Positions 17,792-27,445 of a stretch of 64,000 bases of DNA are shown here, in pieces. The notes below the pieces were generated by a model. It saw only the letters and a program-made list of their open reading frames with translations. It was not told the DNA's origin and made no database searches. The position numbers and the translations under genes are program-made. Each line of letters starts with the position of its first letter. Positions within the stretch are counted from its first letter, which is position 1. The DNA is taken from positions 558,001 to 622,000 of the forward strand of contig CBDFFU010000006.1 of NCBI GenBank assembly GCA_965246875.1, in the 5' to 3' direction. This stretch comes from DASWYT01 sp965246875. Lineage in GTDB: Bacteria; Pseudomonadota; Alphaproteobacteria; Micavibrionales; SZUA-601.

Positions 17792-18751
17792 TTAACTCAA
17801 ACTCTTCTCACCCATCTTCAGAAACTTCTCAGCGCGTTTTTGTTTGATGGCGATGCCGGAGAGGGGTTGCAGTTCGTCGAGGCTGCTTTCGATGGCAAGT
17901 CCCACCCGGTGGAAAGCTTCTTCGCGCAGACGGTGCGCACCGCCCATGGGTTCTTCGATGACACTGTCAATGACGCCGAGTTCCAGCAAGTCGCGTGCGG
18001 TGAGACGCAAAGCGGCGGCGGCTTGTTTCGCGTAGTCGGCGCTACGCCACAAAATGGACGCGCAGCCTTCCGGTGAAATGACGGAGTAGATGCTATATTC
18101 CAGCATAAAGACACGGTCGGCGGCCGCGATGGCAATCGCCCCACCGGACCCGCCTTCACCAATAACGGTGGCGACAATCGGCACCGGCGCGGCCAGGAAG
18201 ACATCGACGCTTTTGGCAATGGCTTCGGACTGGCCGCGCGCCTCAGCTTCAACGCCAGGATAGGCACCAGCGGTATCGATAAAAGTAATGACCGGCAAAT
18301 TAAATTGCGACGCCAGATGCACCAAGCGTTGCGCTTTGCGATAGCCTTCCGGTTTGGCCATGCCGAAATTGTGCTTGACGCGGGTCTCGGTGTCGAAGCC
18401 TTTTTCCTGCCCCATCACGACACACGGACGGCCACGGAATTTCCCAAGACCGCCCACAAGCGCATCATCTTCACCAAACAGGCGGTCACCGGCCAGTGGT
18501 GTGTAATCGGTCATAAGCGCACTGATGTAATCCAGGCAATGTGGACGCTCTGGATGGCGCGCCACCAGCATGATTTGCTCGGGACCCATATCTTTATACG
18601 TCTGCCGCAACAAACGTTCGACCTTGGATTGCAGGCGCGTGACCTCGGCGACAATATTGATCTGGCCATCATCAGACAGATGCCGCAATTCACGGATCTT
18701 GCTTTCAAGTTCGGCAATCGGTTTTTCAAATTCGAGGTATGTCGTGGCCAT
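17792..18751 (-). CDS. accA: Acetyl-CoA carboxylase carboxyltransferase subunit alpha
   Basis: Alpha subunit of the carboxyltransferase that moves the carboxyl group from biotin to acetyl-CoA, the first step of fatty-acid synthesis; works with AccD as an alpha2beta2 complex. 319 residues, the normal length. Hallmarks: the start YLEFEKPIAELESKIREL, the middle DRLFGEDDALVGG and MGQEKGFDTE, FIDTAGAYPGVEAEARGQSEAIA, and GEGGSGGAIAI. It lies downstream of xerD on the same strand but is separated from it by a terminator, so it has its own promoter. Confidence 0.98.
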   Translation of the reverse strand: MATTYLEFEKPIAELESKIRELRHLSDDGQINIVAEVTRLQSKVERLLRQTYKDMGPEQIMLVARHPERPHCLDYISALMTDYTPLAGDRLFGEDDALVGGLGKFRGRPCVVMGQEKGFDTETRVKHNFGMAKPEGYRKAQRLVHLASQFNLPVITFIDTAGAYPGVEAEARGQSEAIAKSVDVFLAAPVPIVATVIGEGGSGGAIAIAAADRVFMLEYSIYSVISPEGCASILWRSADYAKQAAAALRLTARDLLELGVIDSVIEEPMGGAHRLREEAFHRVGLAIESSLDELQPLSGIAIKQKRAEKFLKMGEKSLS

Positions 18752-18830
18752 AATCTTTTACATCAGTTGGTGTGTATGAACAGGGTAAAGAGGTCAAGAA
18801 AGGAGGTCAAGTTCTCTGCAACTTTTAACA

Positions 18831-18857
18831 AAAAACGGCCCCGTGAAGGGCCGTTTT
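18831..18857 (-). terminator. Rho-independent terminator after xerD
   Basis: On the minus strand the stem ACGGCCC/GGGCCGT with a six-base loop is followed by TTTTTTG. It sits 20 bp after the xerD stop. Confidence 0.85.
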
Positions 18858-18876
18858 AAAACAGTGCTGCAATGGC

Positions 18877-19887
18877 TTAAGCCGCTTGTGTGCTTTTCGC
18901 TTTAGCTGCTGTCTTCGTGCCTTTTTTGGCGAGCGGGTGATGATCTTGCACGGCTTGCTTCATCTTGTCGTTCAGGATGTGCGTGTAGATCGTGGTCGTT
19001 GCGATGTCCGCATGGCCCAGCAGTTTCTGCACGGCGCGGAGATCGGCGCCACGGCTCAACATGTGGGTGGCAAACGCATGACGCAGCACGTGTGGTGATA
19101 CGCGATCGCCAAGACCGGCATCGTCGCCCAGATCTTTGAGGATCTGTGCAAAACGCTGGCGGGTCAGGTGACCGATTTCAGACGTCCGGGATGGGAACAG
19201 CCATTTTTTCTGCGCGCTTTCGCGGGTCGGAATAATGAACAAATGACGCACATCCAGGTAGGCCGTCAACGCACGACGCGCTGGCTCGGACATTGGAATG
19301 GTGCGCTCTTTGCCGCTTTTGGTTTTGATCATGATCGACCGACGATCGGTGGTCAGAGCCGCCATTGGCAAGCCAACGAGTTCTGAGACGCGAAGACCGG
19401 TTGCATAGAGGATTTCCAGCAATGCAACCAAGCGCTTGCCATCGTGGCGTTTCTTCTTGCCAGCGGTCGCGATCAAGGTTTCGATCTCTTTTTCGCTCAA
19501 GACTTTTGGCAAGGTCCGGGTTTGTTTCGGGCTTTCGATCGGACCGGTTGGGTCATCTTTGCGTTTGTGTTCGCCCATCATGAATTGATAATATTGACGC
19601 ATCGCGGACAGGCGACGGGCGATGGTGCGGACGGCCACATTAGCGCCACGCAAACCTTTATTCTTGCCACCAAGGTCGACAAGATAAGCGCGGAGATCGT
19701 CTGTACGGGCTTTGTCAATCGTGGTGTTACGAACTTTGAGGTATTTTTCGATGTCGGCAAGGTCGCGCTGGTAAGCAAAAACAGTGTTCTGCGCAGCACC
19801 GCGTTCTGCGGACAACATGGTCAGAAAGCCTTCAACAGTTGTGTGCTGTGGGGCTTTCGGTAGGGCGGGACGTCCTGGACGGGCCAT
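18877..19887 (-). CDS. xerD: Site-specific tyrosine recombinase XerD
   Basis: Resolves chromosome dimers at dif together with XerC and FtsK. 336 residues. The N-terminal SAM-like DNA-binding domain contains TVEGFLTMLSAERGAAQNTVFAYQRDL. The catalytic domain has the RHRHY set in ATGLRVSELVGL, HVLRHAFATHML, and LGHADIATTTIYTHI. The catalytic tyrosine is in IYTH. A basic Ala/Lys tail follows. XerC, XerD and phage integrases share these motifs. The chromosomal context beside accA and the domain length favour XerD. Confidence 0.92.
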   Translation of the reverse strand: MARPGRPALPKAPQHTTVEGFLTMLSAERGAAQNTVFAYQRDLADIEKYLKVRNTTIDKARTDDLRAYLVDLGGKNKGLRGANVAVRTIARRLSAMRQYYQFMMGEHKRKDDPTGPIESPKQTRTLPKVLSEKEIETLIATAGKKKRHDGKRLVALLEILYATGLRVSELVGLPMAALTTDRRSIMIKTKSGKERTIPMSEPARRALTAYLDVRHLFIIPTRESAQKKWLFPSRTSEIGHLTRQRFAQILKDLGDDAGLGDRVSPHVLRHAFATHMLSRGADLRAVQKLLGHADIATTTIYTHILNDKMKQAVQDHHPLAKKGTKTAAKAKSTQAA

Positions 19888-19970
19888 GGGAGTTACTCCT
19901 TTGCGAGAGTCTTAAAGGTGAGTAGTGAGGTTAAATGGTTAAAAAAAGGTTTCCATATGTTCTTGACGGA

Positions 19971-21734
19971 TCATATAACAGTTTGCATGGCGATTTCAAC
20001 ACTTATTTTTACATTTTCATTTCTGGCCCCGATTTTATTCAAACCGGTGAAAATCATGTTGAAAAATGAAGGATCGAATTTTCGCCATGGACGATCAGCG
20101 TAAAGATTGAGGGCAGCGACAACGCCATTGCCTCGTTCTTTTGCCGATACCGCTTGTTGAAAGGATTGCCAGACAGGATCCGCATTCAGGTTTGAAATCG
20201 AATCATTTATGCCTGTAATAGAAGCAGAAACCGGTGAAGCGTCGAACACAACAGAAGAATCTGTCGTGATTTCATCAGAGACACCAAGCATACGCGCAAT
20301 CGCCATACCCGTATCTATACGCCATAATCCATCCTTTGGAAAGGTCTTTGCAATATCTTTCCGCCACTTAATAAAAAATTCGGGCGTTGCGTATTTATTA
20401 TCATCAAAAAGGCGCAAGAAAGACACATAATGATTTTCAAGTGCGCCATATTCGTAATAATATTTCGCATCACCCCGATTACCACCGATTAGAACGACAT
20501 AACCGGTTGGCGCGAACCACGCAATCTTATCTTTCTGCAAGGTCAGTTTCACAATGATCCAATGATACACGCCGCCCAATGCTGAATTTGCATTCGGCAA
20601 TGACTTGATTGCTTTTTCCACAATCAGCGCACGGTCGTTGCCGGCAAAGGTGAAGCGGGCGGCTTGGTACATGCGTGGACGGGAGAGCACCGTGCCGGCT
20701 TTGATCTGCTGCACCATCGACGCCAGCTCGGCGTCAGATGGTTTGCCTTGTTCATCATAAAGCTTGCGCAACTGATCGCTGCTGATCGACCCTGCCAAGG
20801 CCGCGCGTTCACCGGCCGCCAAACGCAAGCCATACGGTACATGTGCGTTGATGGCGATAGCGGCCTGATCAGCCGGTGACAATTTTTTCAACGAGTCGAT
20901 GCCAACTGTGGCACCTTTTGCCAGTAACAGCGTGCGCCACAATGGCGGCATGTTAACCGCAATGCTGCCGCTCATTTTATTGTCGCGCAGCATGCGGTAC
21001 ACGGTGCGGAAGCCGTCGCCGCCATTTTTCTCAGCGGCATCAAAGAGTTTGTCGGCCTTGGTTGTCTGGCCAAAATAAGCGGCGCACATGGCACCGTCCT
21101 GTAGCCAATTGTCAGAGCGTAAGCTGCCCAATGCCAGATTGACTTCCAGGCACGCGGCATCGGCAGACCCAGTGAGGGCCATCGCTTCAATGCCTTGTTC
21201 GGCAACTGATTCCGGGATGGGGTTCTCATCATTGTCCGCCATTTGGTAGAGACGGGCGGCTTCATCGAAAAAGCCCAGCGCGTTCAACACTTTCAAACGT
21301 TCCGTGAATAAAGCGACCTGTTGTGCATTGGCATCGCCATCTATTGTCAGGCCGGTGAATTCACCAAGCAGAATATTGCGCCACATTGTGCGCAGCGATG
21401 TCGAACCACGGACACCATGAAAGTTATTCAATAAGCCGAGAAGCATGCCAGCGGAGTTGCCGTTCCAGCGGCCACGGCTTGAATAACGTTCAAAACTTGG
21501 CAGGGTTGTGATGCCGCGATAATCATAGCGGCCGACTTCATCAATCAAGTTTTGCGGCACGTAGCGTTCATTGGGCTGACCCAACAGATCATCTAATGAT
21601 GTGTTTTGTGCCGGAGCAGTCACGTTGACAGGTTCTTTAGCAGCCTCTTTAGCCGCAATGGCCGGGGATACAAAAGACGCGCCAAGCAAAGTTAAAACCA
21701 AGGCGACGATACATGAAGACGGAAGACGGATCAT
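19971..21734 (-). CDS. Large secreted protein of unknown function (alphaproteobacterial)
   Basis: 587 residues with a signal peptide (IVALVLTLLGASFVSPAIAA). The mature protein is mostly alpha-helical with repeated small-helix patterns (VLNALGFFDEAARLYQMADN, AKADKLFDAAEKNGG-like), reminiscent of TPR/SEL1-type solenoids; this is only a visual impression. Similar proteins of unknown role occur next to xerD in other alphaproteobacteria, as far as I recall. The start ATG overlaps the stop of the small upstream membrane protein (ATGA), so the two are co-translated and may form a complex at the inner membrane. Confidence 0.75.
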   Translation of the reverse strand: MIRLPSSCIVALVLTLLGASFVSPAIAAKEAAKEPVNVTAPAQNTSLDDLLGQPNERYVPQNLIDEVGRYDYRGITTLPSFERYSSRGRWNGNSAGMLLGLLNNFHGVRGSTSLRTMWRNILLGEFTGLTIDGDANAQQVALFTERLKVLNALGFFDEAARLYQMADNDENPIPESVAEQGIEAMALTGSADAACLEVNLALGSLRSDNWLQDGAMCAAYFGQTTKADKLFDAAEKNGGDGFRTVYRMLRDNKMSGSIAVNMPPLWRTLLLAKGATVGIDSLKKLSPADQAAIAINAHVPYGLRLAAGERAALAGSISSDQLRKLYDEQGKPSDAELASMVQQIKAGTVLSRPRMYQAARFTFAGNDRALIVEKAIKSLPNANSALGGVYHWIIVKLTLQKDKIAWFAPTGYVVLIGGNRGDAKYYYEYGALENHYVSFLRLFDDNKYATPEFFIKWRKDIAKTFPKDGLWRIDTGMAIARMLGVSDEITTDSSVVFDASPVSASITGINDSISNLNADPVWQSFQQAVSAKERGNGVVAALNLYADRPWRKFDPSFFNMIFTGLNKIGARNENVKISVEIAMQTVI

Positions 21735-21865
21735 TGAGCGAAGAACTTTGCGGCTGGAATGGATGTTTCGACAGGTTTGGTTGGCGCCGGCACACGCGAC
21801 AACCCCAAAAAGGCAATACCGCCTACAACCAGGATTACCAGACCAAGCAACGCATATTTCGCCAT
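21731..21865 (-). CDS. Small single-pass membrane protein
   Basis: A 44-residue ORF: MAKYALLGLVILVVGGIAFLG forms one membrane helix, followed by a short Pro/Lys-containing tail (LSRVPAPTKPVETSIP...FFAQ). Its TGA overlaps the ATG of the secreted helical protein, an arrangement typical of coupled partners. The gene is short but the hydrophobic helix, the 4-bp overlap and the absence of any competing feature support it. Function unknown; perhaps an anchor for the downstream protein. Confidence 0.65.
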   Translation of the reverse strand: MAKYALLGLVILVVGGIAFLGLSRVPAPTKPVETSIPAAKFFAQ

Positions 21866-21992
21866 GAGACCAACCGTTTCGTAAAAATAAGGAATTATCG
21901 CTATTTAATCAGCTTTTTCAGTTCTTTCAAGAGCGGCAGTTTTGTTTATACTGTTGTCATACGATAAACACACACATTTGGATCATATTGCA

Positions 21993-23279
21993 ATGAGTAT
22001 TTTAGTGACGACCATTTTGGTGACAGTCTTAGTCGCCTTGTCAGGGTTTTTCTCGATGGCGGAAACGGCGCTGACCTCGGTCTCACGCGCCAAGATGGTC
22101 ATGCTGTCCCAGGAAGGCAACTGGCGCGCCAAAACCGTGATCTTTCTGCTCAGTAAGGGCGATAAGATGCTGGCAGCGTTGTTGCTGGGCAATAACCTCA
22201 TCAATATTCTGGCCTCCGCCATTACGACCGAACTCATGCTCCGCCTGTTCAGCCATAACGGGATTGCGATTGCGACCGTTCTCATGACCGTGATCGTATT
22301 AATCTTTGCCGAAGTGTTGCCAAAATCATTCGCTCTACATCGTTCAGATGCTGTGGCCTTGGCGATTGCGCCAGTGGTGCGCGTGATCTTGTTGATCTTG
22401 ACGCCGATTACCACGGCACTGTCATGGATCGTGCGCAAAACCGCCGCGTTGTTTGGTGCCGATTTCGATCAGGTCAAATACAGCATCAGTATTGAAGAAT
22501 TGCGCGGCGCGATTGAAATGCACCAGGGTGAGCATGACACCGAAGGCCAGGAAGAAACCGAAACGATCCGTCATGAACGTGCCATGATGCGGTCGGTGCT
22601 AGACCTCGCCGATGTCACGGTGTCTGAAGTGATGACCCATCGCCGCAACGCCGAAATGCTGGATGCCGGCATGACGCCGACCGATCTGATTGATCGCGCC
22701 TTGGCTAGCCCGTTTTCGCGCTTGCCGATCTATCAAGATAATCCAGAGAATATCGTTGGTGTTATCCACACCAAACTCTTGATGCGCCAGTTGCGCACGA
22801 TGCAGGGGCAAAGCGATGAAGTGGATATTTTATCGCTGGTGTCAGAGCCGTGGTTTATCCCGGAGACCACAACATTGTTTGACCAATTGCAGCAATTCCG
22901 TGAGCGGCGTGAGCATTTTGCCTTGGTCGTCGATGAATACGGCACCTGGCTGGGGATTGTGACACTCGAAGATATTCTTGAAGAGATTGTTGGCCAGATT
23001 GACGATGAGCATGATCATGTGGCAAGCGGCGTCCACAATGACGGCGAGGGCCAGGGCAGTTACTTGATTGATGGCACCACCACCATTCGTGATTTAAACC
23101 GTCAGTTCGACTGGAACCTGCCAGACGAAGATTACGCGACCATCGCCGGATTGGTCTTATACGAATCCCACACCGTACCGGATGTCGGGCAGAGCTTTAC
23201 ATTTTACAATCACCAGTTCGACATTGTCGAACGTTACCGCCATCAGATTACCAAAGTGCGCGTGACACCGTTAAGCTAG
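21993..23279 (+). CDS. CNNM/CorC family membrane protein with CBS domains
   Basis: About 428 residues. An N-terminal DUF21 transmembrane domain (VALSGFFSMAETALTSVSRA and following helices) precedes a pair of CBS domains (from VSEVMTHRRNAEM to TLEDILEEIVGQIDDEHD). A C-terminal CorC_HlyC domain (DLNRQFDWNLPDEDYATIAGLVL) follows. Family members take part in Mg2+/Co2+ homeostasis as transporters or regulators. ATG at 21993 is chosen over a TTG further upstream because the DUF21 helix starts at once. In related genomes, as I recall, aroK-aroB often sit between the xerD region and this gene; they are not here. Confidence 0.88.
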   Translation: MSILVTTILVTVLVALSGFFSMAETALTSVSRAKMVMLSQEGNWRAKTVIFLLSKGDKMLAALLLGNNLINILASAITTELMLRLFSHNGIAIATVLMTVIVLIFAEVLPKSFALHRSDAVALAIAPVVRVILLILTPITTALSWIVRKTAALFGADFDQVKYSISIEELRGAIEMHQGEHDTEGQEETETIRHERAMMRSVLDLADVTVSEVMTHRRNAEMLDAGMTPTDLIDRALASPFSRLPIYQDNPENIVGVIHTKLLMRQLRTMQGQSDEVDILSLVSEPWFIPETTTLFDQLQQFRERREHFALVVDEYGTWLGIVTLEDILEEIVGQIDDEHDHVASGVHNDGEGQGSYLIDGTTTIRDLNRQFDWNLPDEDYATIAGLVLYESHTVPDVGQSFTFYNHQFDIVERYRHQITKVRVTPLS

Positions 23280-24018
23280 ATGTTGATAAAATCGATGATC
23301 GTTTGAATAACAGTATCGCGTTCAACTGGATTTCCGGCAAACCATTTGCTGAGCGGGTGTGGTGCGTTGGATAATATCACATACCGGTGCTGATGCGCCC
23401 GTGTTGCATGATCATGAAATGCTTGTGTCACACAGCTGGAATAATCTCGTCGCGGGCACCAATAATGTGCAGCAAATCACCGTTATAGCGTTGTAATACG
23501 TCAACAATAGGTGCATGCATTAAATCATGATGCAGCTGCTTATCGTTGCTGTTCATATCACTGTTTCAATGGGTATAAAAATAATTGGCACGCTCACCAT
23601 AGAGGAGGCCGCATGCGTCTTGCGGACAGAGCGCCGGACAAAACAGAATCAATTTTCTAACGGTGATAAAGTCTGTCAGCTGGACCGCCAGATGGCCACC
23701 CATACTGCTGCCGATCAGTGTGATGGGTTTTTCTGTATCGAGTAAGGTGAGTGCTGTTTGCGCAGCGTATACCAAACTTTCGATGGTAGCCTCCGCAGAA
23801 CCCGAACTCTCCCCATGGCCCGGCAAATCAAACCGAACACAGGAATGACCTGCAGGTGCCAGCCGCGCTGTGAGATAACGTTGACTTTGCTGGTTGCTTT
23901 ACCGTGAGCCGTGCAAACATAAAAGTGTAGGCTTATCATGTTGCGCGTTGTCATAGATCGTACCAACAAGCGTTTCGTCGTTCGCTGTAAAACGAATCTG
24001 TTCAGAATGTGTCATCAT
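23276..24018 (-). pseudogene. Alpha/beta hydrolase, multiply broken
   Basis: Reading on the minus strand from 24018, the N-terminus MMTHSEQIRFTANDETLVGT runs to LCLHGS. It then needs a one-base shift to continue as NQQSQRYLTARLAPAGHS and VRFDLPGHGESSG. The nucleophile elbow GSSMGG is still readable, but a stop follows FYTH near 23567. A last segment (DLLHIIGARDEIIP ... TIIDFIN) is recognisable near 23276-23490. At least two lesions separate these blocks. Its stop overlaps the corC-like gene's stop. Original function: serine hydrolase of unknown substrate. Confidence 0.75.
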
Positions 24019-24140
24019 CAAAGCTTTGTCCTTTAATATATTAAACAATAAGGGGGTTTGGTTTTCAAAAATAAGCCTTGACCTCAAAAGCAAAGCAGCT
24101 TACCTTACCTTTCTCACCAAAAATCGGTGTCTTCTGGTAT

Positions 24141-24217
<77 letters not shown>

Positions 24218-24465
24218 ATTTTATTAAATCAATCGGTCATTGACTTTAAAAGATTCTGAAAAGAATTATCTGAAATATAGCTGGATTAATTACATTTTCT
24301 ATTTCATCTAATATTTGTCGCATTGATTTTAATTGCGGCCTAACTGTTGAATATACTGACGGCATATTTTCAAATAACGGGAACAAATCTGGAATATCTT
24401 TGCTTCTCAGCCGTCTTGCTCAGTGACTATGGCTATGCTAAACCATTCTAGCCTCGAAAGGGTAA

Positions 24466-24559
24466 GGTGACGTGGCCGAGAGGCTGAAGGCGGCGGTTTG
24501 CTAAACCGTTATAGGGTTGAAAAGCCTTATCGAGGGTTCGAATCCCTCCGTCACCGCCA
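24466..24559 (+). tRNA. tRNA-Ser (GCT), island integration site
   Basis: A 94-nt class II tRNA with a long variable arm. The acceptor GGTGACG pairs with CGTCACC, followed by discriminator G and an encoded CCA. The anticodon loop TTGCTAA gives anticodon GCT. Its 3' end is the attachment site of the integrase 164 bp downstream, and similar sequence recurs at 34068-34094. Confidence 0.95.
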
Positions 24560-24567
24560 TTGGCTCT
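24541..24567 (+). repeat. attL-like site: tRNA-Ser 3' end
   Basis: The tRNA 3' end ATCCCTCCGTC plus CGCCATTGGCTCTT recurs at 34068-34092 with two bases missing between the halves. This marks the left junction of the island. Confidence 0.75.
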
Positions 24568-24722
24568 TCCGAGAGCGTCCGAGAAAGTCCAATAATCATT
24601 TGAAATGAAGCTTTTAATCGGTTATGATGTCCATAGCCGTCCGACGGAATCCGCCTAAAGCCGAGTGCTGTGGGGGCATGTCAGGGGGCATCTTTTAAGC
24701 CTTTTGGAAAAATGCCCCCAGG

Positions 24723-25916
24723 ATGAAACTATCAGACGTCGCATGCAAAACAGCCAAGTCAAACGGCAAGATCCAGAAGCTAGCCGACGGCAATGGTCTG
24801 TATCTCGAAATCACTCCGAGTGGTGACAAAAAATACTGGCGTTTCAAATATCGTTTCGGCGGTAAAGAGAAACGACTCTCTTTAGGGGTCTATGGCATTG
24901 TTGGCTTGAAAGTAGCAAGAGACAAAGTGCTAGCTGCGAAGCGTGCGTTAGACGCCGGCATTGATCCGGGCGTCCAGAAACAGGCATTCAAGCAAGCCGC
25001 ACAGAATGCTGTCGAACACAGCTTTGAAGCAATGGCACGCGCCTGGCATGCACATCACAAGGGCCGTTGGGCCGAGAACACAGCAGCCAACAACATCCAC
25101 CGGCTGGAAAGCGATGTCTTCTCGCTGATTGGTGACAAACCCATCAACGACATGACCATGCAGCAGATCTTACTGCCTATCCGCCAAATCGAGGCAAGGG
25201 GAGCGCATGAACTGGCCAGGCGAACATTGGGGCTATGCAGCCAGGTTTTCCGTTATGCCATCGTTGAAGGTGTAATTGATCGCAATCCGCTGGCCGAAAT
25301 AAAGCCACTGGATGTTCTTAAGCCAGCTAAGAAAGGTCACTTTGCCGCGATTGAGAGCAAAGAACTGCCCGCCTTGGTAAAAGCCATTTATGAGAATAAG
25401 GCGCGCTTATACATGTCGACACGGCTCGCCCTTGAGTTGATGTTGCTGACATTTGTGCGAACCAGCGAATTGATCGAAGCAGAGTGGGAAGAGTTCGATC
25501 TTGACGCTAAGAGTTGGCTTATTCCGGCTGCACGTATGAAAATGCGCCGTGACCATATCGTCCCGTTGTCAGATCGTGCCATTAAGATCTTAAATGAACT
25601 CAAAGAGCTATCAGGCAGCCGCAGATACGTCTTTCCACATGTATCCGACCCGCGTAAGTATATGAGCAATAACACCATCCTCGCAGCCTTAGGGCGTCTC
25701 GGATACAAAGGGCAAATGACCGGTCACGGTTTCCGCGCTTTGGCTATGTCGACGATTAAAGAAGATTTGGGCTATCGACATGAGGTTATTGATCGTCAGC
25801 TAGCCCACGCTCACCGAAATAAGATTGATGCTGCTTATGATCGCGCTCAATTTTTGCCGGAGCGCAAGAAGATGATGCAGGAATGGGCCAATTATATAAC
25901 ACGGGTCAGTGCATAA
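24723..25916 (+). CDS. int: P4-type tyrosine integrase
   Basis: 397 residues. The N-terminal DUF4102-like arm-binding domain (MKLSDVACKTAKSNGKIQKLADGNGLYLEI ... SLGVYGIVGLKVARDK, read in parts) is followed by the core-binding and catalytic domains. Catalytic residues are in VRTSELIEAEW, GHGFRALAMSTI (HxxR variant), and AHAHRNKIDAAYDRA with the tyrosine. Such integrases insert genomic islands into tRNA 3' ends, here tRNA-Ser. The upstream leader has repeated GGGGGCAT tracts that may be arm sites. Very likely functional or recently so; the right end repeats are detected at 33980-34094. Confidence 0.95.
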   Translation: MKLSDVACKTAKSNGKIQKLADGNGLYLEITPSGDKKYWRFKYRFGGKEKRLSLGVYGIVGLKVARDKVLAAKRALDAGIDPGVQKQAFKQAAQNAVEHSFEAMARAWHAHHKGRWAENTAANNIHRLESDVFSLIGDKPINDMTMQQILLPIRQIEARGAHELARRTLGLCSQVFRYAIVEGVIDRNPLAEIKPLDVLKPAKKGHFAAIESKELPALVKAIYENKARLYMSTRLALELMLLTFVRTSELIEAEWEEFDLDAKSWLIPAARMKMRRDHIVPLSDRAIKILNELKELSGSRRYVFPHVSDPRKYMSNNTILAALGRLGYKGQMTGHGFRALAMSTIKEDLGYRHEVIDRQLAHAHRNKIDAAYDRAQFLPERKKMMQEWANYITRVSA

Positions 25917-25917
25917 T

Positions 25918-26529
25918 ATGAATAATTTTAATAATTCTCGTGAAGAATGGCACATTGCTCTTAAAAAAGCCGTAGGATCAAAAAAGTCCTATCACCCAGA
26001 TCAAATTTTATCATTTTCAAATATTATATTTGATAATTGGGAGTATGCAGTTAATCATGCAGAAATGGAATTTCCGGATAACAACGTGGTTCAAGAAATT
26101 GGCGACCACGTTAAGAAGATTTCTGAAAGCTTAACTGCACTTGAAAATAAATTTAGTGATTGCCCGTTTTTTCGGGTATTACAGTGGGACGCCTCGACAA
26201 AGCGGGAAGATGATGGTGAAGTTGTAACTTTTAAGGGCTTGAGAAGATTTGTTACAATTTTAGAAACCGGTATCACTTATCAAAAGTCCTTAATACGTCC
26301 CGGAAGAAATAATAAAAGAGCTTTGTATTTCGCTGAAGATATTTGCTCGGCATATAAAATATGTTTTAATGAAGAGCCTACCATAGAACGTGAACGTACT
26401 CCTTATTCTCCAACTCCGTTTGAAAGAATTTGTGAGGCTATTTGCCAGCTAACTAACCAGGAAATACCTTGGACAACACAAAGTCAGGCTATCGAAACTT
26501 ACAAGAAATATTTGCCTGACGCCTCTTAG
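25918..26529 (+). CDS. Island hypothetical protein
   Basis: Not recognised. The 203-residue product is AT-rich in codon use, has no signal peptide and few hydrophobic stretches, and looks mostly helical (REEWHIALKKAVGSKKS, EIGDHVKKISESLTALENKF). The ATG follows the integrase stop by one base, so it is likely in the same transcript. No nuclease, HTH or HEPN motif could be identified with confidence. Confidence 0.6.
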   Translation: MNNFNNSREEWHIALKKAVGSKKSYHPDQILSFSNIIFDNWEYAVNHAEMEFPDNNVVQEIGDHVKKISESLTALENKFSDCPFFRVLQWDASTKREDDGEVVTFKGLRRFVTILETGITYQKSLIRPGRNNKRALYFAEDICSAYKICFNEEPTIERERTPYSPTPFERICEAICQLTNQEIPWTTQSQAIETYKKYLPDAS

Positions 26530-26790
26530 TTAACACGGTTACAGCAGCTTATTTTTACGCGGTTAGTGGTCTCTTTTATCAATGCGGGAATGTAATTAAA
26601 TTACCAACTGTTTGGCTTGGTTATTTCGCTGTTTGGAATCTTATCAGGCATTTGAGCGTTAATTAAATTACTTGGTTTGATGATCTTCTGAAAACTACTG
26701 TACATTTTATTCGTCACTCATATCTGGATTCTAGTATTGAGTCCATACATGCGTTAAGGGAATGGCCCGAAAGTTAACCTGATTCTATAA

Positions 26791-26842
26791 CGGTGAGGAA
26801 TTAGTCCCAAAATTTTTCGCTTATCCTCACCGCGAATTTTTT
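26791..26842 (+). terminator. Terminator-like inverted repeat before alpA
   Basis: A 9-bp perfect inverted repeat CGGTGAGGA/TCCTCACCG (26791-26799 and 26824-26832) with a 24-base AT-rich loop is followed by CGAATTTTTTTT. It could end the integrase transcript or serve as operator for the AlpA-type regulator; the long loop makes termination less certain. The rest of 26530-26790 is AT-rich with no gene visible. Confidence 0.5.
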
Positions 26843-26895
26843 TTGGAATTCCGATGTAATCCTAGTTGGTTCAACACTCACCCATAGGATTTTAC

Positions 26896-27093
26896 ATGTT
26901 ACCGCAACGTTTTTTACGTTTAAAAGAGGTTATCTCACGCACGGGTCTAAGCCGATCTGCAATTTATTCTTTAATGAACCAAAATAGCTTTCCGAAATCC
27001 GTTTTACTAGCGCAACGCAGCGTAGGATGGCTTGAGAGCGACATCGAGGCCTGGGTGAACGTAAAAGTTCAGCAAGGTCTGCAGCATGTCTAA
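26896..27093 (+). CDS. AlpA family DNA-binding regulator
   Basis: 65 residues from the ATG at 26896. It shows the phage_AlpA fold: FLRLKEVISRTGLSRSAIYSLM, then NSFPKSVLLAQRSVGWLESDIEAWV. AlpA proteins are MerR/excisionase-like regulators that activate integrase genes and excision of P4-like elements. An upstream TTG would add ten residues, but the ATG fits the fold and lies after a clear intergenic gap. It overlaps the next gene by 8 bp. Confidence 0.88.
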   Translation: MLPQRFLRLKEVISRTGLSRSAIYSLMNQNSFPKSVLLAQRSVGWLESDIEAWVNVKVQQGLQHV

Positions 27094-27373
27094 ACAGAAA
27101 CCAGTTAAAAAAGCTGTCATACGTTCGTTAGATGCGGTCGCAACTGGACAATTTCTTATGATAGGTACCGCGACCCTTACGCAGCTTCGTATCAAAAAAG
27201 TGGGCCCGCCGTGGCGGCTATATAAGGGCGAACCTTATTATGCTTTCGATAAACTAGTTGAATGGTTCAACGCACATTTGGATGGCCAGAGGCAATCAAC
27301 TAAATTTCTGAGCAAAGCTGAAATACGCAAATCTCTGTTAAATCTTGCTTGGGAAAGAAAGGCTAAGCGATAA
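27086..27373 (+). CDS. Small island protein, possible second DNA-binding accessory factor
   Basis: 95 residues, basic at both ends. The middle contains LRIKKVGPPWRLYKGEPYYAFDKLVEWFNAHL, a pattern like excisionase/helix-turn-helix proteins where a strand (PYYAFDKLVEWF) follows the wing. This is only resemblance. It overlaps alpA by 8 bp and is surely in its operon. It probably assists regulation or excision of the island. Confidence 0.6.
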   Translation: MSKQKPVKKAVIRSLDAVATGQFLMIGTATLTQLRIKKVGPPWRLYKGEPYYAFDKLVEWFNAHLDGQRQSTKFLSKAEIRKSLLNLAWERKAKR

Positions 27374-27445
27374 CCGCAAAATCAATTTTTTGGTCGGTAC
27401 AAAGACGGCAGCAAGGAATTGATTAATTAATGGGTACTGTGGGGA

